From positions 1-8,085 of the forward strand of contig JBAYZQ010000104.1 in NCBI GenBank assembly GCA_041672385.1: a stretch of 8,085 nt of DNA. The letters are read 5' to 3'. Shown one piece after another: positions 6,877 through 8,085 of the stretch; the first letter of the stretch is position 1, and each line of letters opens with the position of its first letter. The position numbers and the translations under genes were made by a program. This DNA comes from JBAYZQ01 sp041672385 (GTDB lineage: Bacteria; Spirochaetota; Spirochaetia; Sphaerochaetales; Sphaerochaetaceae). Below the pieces are notes generated by a model. It was not told the origin of the DNA and made no database searches. It saw nothing but the letters and a program-made list of their open reading frames with translations.

Positions 6877-6988
6877 ATTTATGAGTTGAATAAATACTAA
6901 ATAGAAGAATCAACTTCGTAATTAAAAGCATATGGACCTTAGTTTTAACGGTTTATTAGAGTAATATTTTGATTGTAGAAAAGGAAAA

Positions 6989-7879
6989 ATGAAATTATAT
7001 ATTTGTGGGAATGGATTTGATTTACACCATGGATTTAAGACAAGCTATAGGGATTATAGAGATTTTTTGTTAAATAATTATCCTGACGCATTAATGTCTT
7101 TTGAAAATTGTCCATATTTAAGATTAAATTCACCTTGTTTTGATAGGTGGTCAAATTTAGAAGATGCTCTTACCTTTGAGTATGAAGAATGTATGGAGGA
7201 TGTCCTTAATTTATATTATCCAGATGTTTTGAATGATGATAGTGATTCCAGATGGCATAATATTGGTAATGAGTTAGAACTACAAACGGAATTTGTATAT
7301 GCTTTTACTGGTCAGTATTTTTATGAATGGTTTAAAACAATTGATTTTTTTTATCCAAGTTCTTTGATAAAAATGGATAAGGATGGATTATTTATTACTT
7401 TCAATTATACAGAAGTTTTAGAAAATTTTTATCATATAAATCCAACCAATGTAATGCATATTCATGGGAATCTTGATTTTAAAAATACAAGCAATTTACA
7501 ATTTGGATCAACTTATAATGATTCGGATGAAATTAGAAACAATTTAGAAAAACTCTATGGTCGAGATGATTATTACACTGTGTCAATTGAACCAGGTGTT
7601 AATGAAATAATTTCGTATTGTGATGTTGCTTCAAAAAAAATAAATAATAATTACGAACCATTAAAAAGATTTATTTCAAGAGGAAATATTGATGAATTAA
7701 TTATTATGGGACATTCTATTATAGGGTTGGATTATCCATATTATAGAGATATAATTGTTCCTATGTTGACTAATTCAACTAAATGGATTATTTATACTCG
7801 TTCTGAGAAAGATAAAACAGATGCAAAAGAATTTCTAAATATTTCACAAATCAGCAATTATAAATTATTAGAATGGTAA
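6989..7879 (+). CDS. AbiH family protein, putative phage abortive-infection factor
   Basis: A 296-residue protein of the AbiH family (Pfam AbiH type), named after a Lactococcus plasmid-borne gene that aborts phage infection. The diagnostic N-terminus LYICGNGFDLHHGFKTSYRD (3-22) is complete. Further marks are WSNLEDAL (54-61), FITFNYTEVLE (135-145), HIHGNLDF (157-164) and IIMGHSIIGLDYPYY (238-252). This order of a glycine-rich loop, an FNYT block, an HxHG block and a GHS block recalls SIR2-like NAD-processing proteins, so a nucleotide-linked activity is plausible but inferred. No signal or membrane segment is seen, so it is probably cytoplasmic. The start follows AAAAGGA with only three bases of spacing, a weaker site than those of its neighbours. 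It lies 112 bases after the subtilase; that gap has a weak inverted repeat (AGTTGA at 6884, TCAACT at 6910) but no clear terminator or promoter. Arginines are AGA/AGG in 9 of 11 cases. Family call is secure; partnership with the protease pair is uncertain. Confidence 0.9.
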   Translation: MKLYICGNGFDLHHGFKTSYRDYRDFLLNNYPDALMSFENCPYLRLNSPCFDRWSNLEDALTFEYEECMEDVLNLYYPDVLNDDSDSRWHNIGNELELQTEFVYAFTGQYFYEWFKTIDFFYPSSLIKMDKDGLFITFNYTEVLENFYHINPTNVMHIHGNLDFKNTSNLQFGSTYNDSDEIRNNLEKLYGRDDYYTVSIEPGVNEIISYCDVASKKINNNYEPLKRFISRGNIDELIIMGHSIIGLDYPYYRDIIVPMLTNSTKWIIYTRSEKDKTDAKEFLNISQISNYKLLEW

Positions 7880-7903
7880 AAACAAAGAATTTTTGAGAAA
7901 ACA

Positions 7904-7937
7904 AAATAATTAGATAAACAAGTCGAAAAAATTATTT
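7904..7937 (+). repeat. AT-only inverted repeat after abiH, possible weak terminator
   Basis: AAATAATT (7904-7911) pairs with AATTATTT (7930-7937) around an 18-base loop, 25 bases after the abiH stop. With no G-C pairs the stem is weak, and the bases after it are A/T mixed and not a T-run. It is the only terminator-like element found downstream of abiH. Confidence 0.25.
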
Positions 7938-7995
7938 ATTATTAATTTGAGAAATAACTGGTCGAATTTTGTTAATGCTACCTAATAATGACCAA

Positions 7996-8017
7996 AGACA
8001 GCTACAGATGCCTGTCT
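7996..8017. repeat. Small inverted repeat near the right edge
   Basis: AGACAG (7996-8001) and CTGTCT (8012-8017) form a six-pair stem with a ten-base loop. No T-run follows on either strand. A direct repeat ATAAGCC (8021-8027 and 8034-8040) lies just beyond. The 206 bases after abiH hold no gene I can support; these repeats may belong to an element that continues outside the window. Confidence 0.3.
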
Positions 8018-8085
8018 GAAATAAGCCAAAATGATAAGCCATTCTGCCAGTTAGACTTTATTTTACTTTTTGATTGGTTTAGAAT

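Noticed and set aside
6884..6915. Inverted repeat AGTTGA/TCAACT between the subtilase and abiH genes as a terminator
   Set aside because: Only six pairs with a 20-base loop and no T-run after it, so it cannot be called a terminator.
8021..8040. ATAAGCC direct repeat as a possible CRISPR or attachment site
   Set aside because: Only two seven-base copies with a six-base gap; too short and too few for either interpretation.
7932..8042. 36-codon minus-strand open frame (MAYHFGLFQTGICSCLW...)
   Set aside because: No Shine-Dalgarno sequence precedes the ATG at 8042, the frame is bounded by a nearby upstream stop, and no family is recognised. At this length it is expected by chance.

Overview
The window is AT-rich (about one third G+C by eye), with strong purine-rich Shine-Dalgarno sequences and short intergenic gaps. 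All confident genes lie on the plus strand. This looks like a low-GC bacterium of Firmicutes type, probably an anaerobe or microaerophile carrying a catalase-peroxidase. The taxonomic reading is an inference: no rRNA or other marker is present, and most of these families also occur elsewhere, including in some methanogens.

Region 1 (1-3113) looks like ordinary chromosome. It holds the 3' end of a GyrI-like small-molecule-binding protein, a weak terminator, and a promoter with a possible PerR-type operator. Next come a full-length catalase-peroxidase gene (katG) with all expected active-site residues, a strong bipartite hairpin terminator, and a small cysteine-containing protein of the TIGR04076 type.

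Region 2 (3114-3447) is a 334-base non-coding spacer. It has a long terminator-like hairpin near its start and an AT-rich, repeat-containing promoter zone near its end.

Region 3 (3448-7879) looks like an accessory, defence-type cluster. A 322-residue AAA ATPase (GTG start) is followed after 3 bases by an 818-residue cytoplasmic subtilisin-like serine protease (TTG start). The two are almost certainly translationally coupled and probably form an ATPase-protease pair. After 112 bases comes a 296-residue AbiH-family protein, related to lactococcal phage abortive-infection factors. Its motif order resembles SIR2-like NAD-processing proteins. In the ATPase and AbiH genes arginine is coded mostly by AGA/AGG, whereas katG uses mostly CGN, which fits separate histories.

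Region 4 (7880-8085) is AT-rich, with two small inverted repeats and no gene I can support.

The most interesting reading is that the AAA ATPase and subtilase form a regulated intracellular proteolysis module that may act in anti-phage defence, with AbiH as a partner or as an independent neighbour. Function is inferred from families and neighbourhood; nothing in the sequence proves anti-phage activity.
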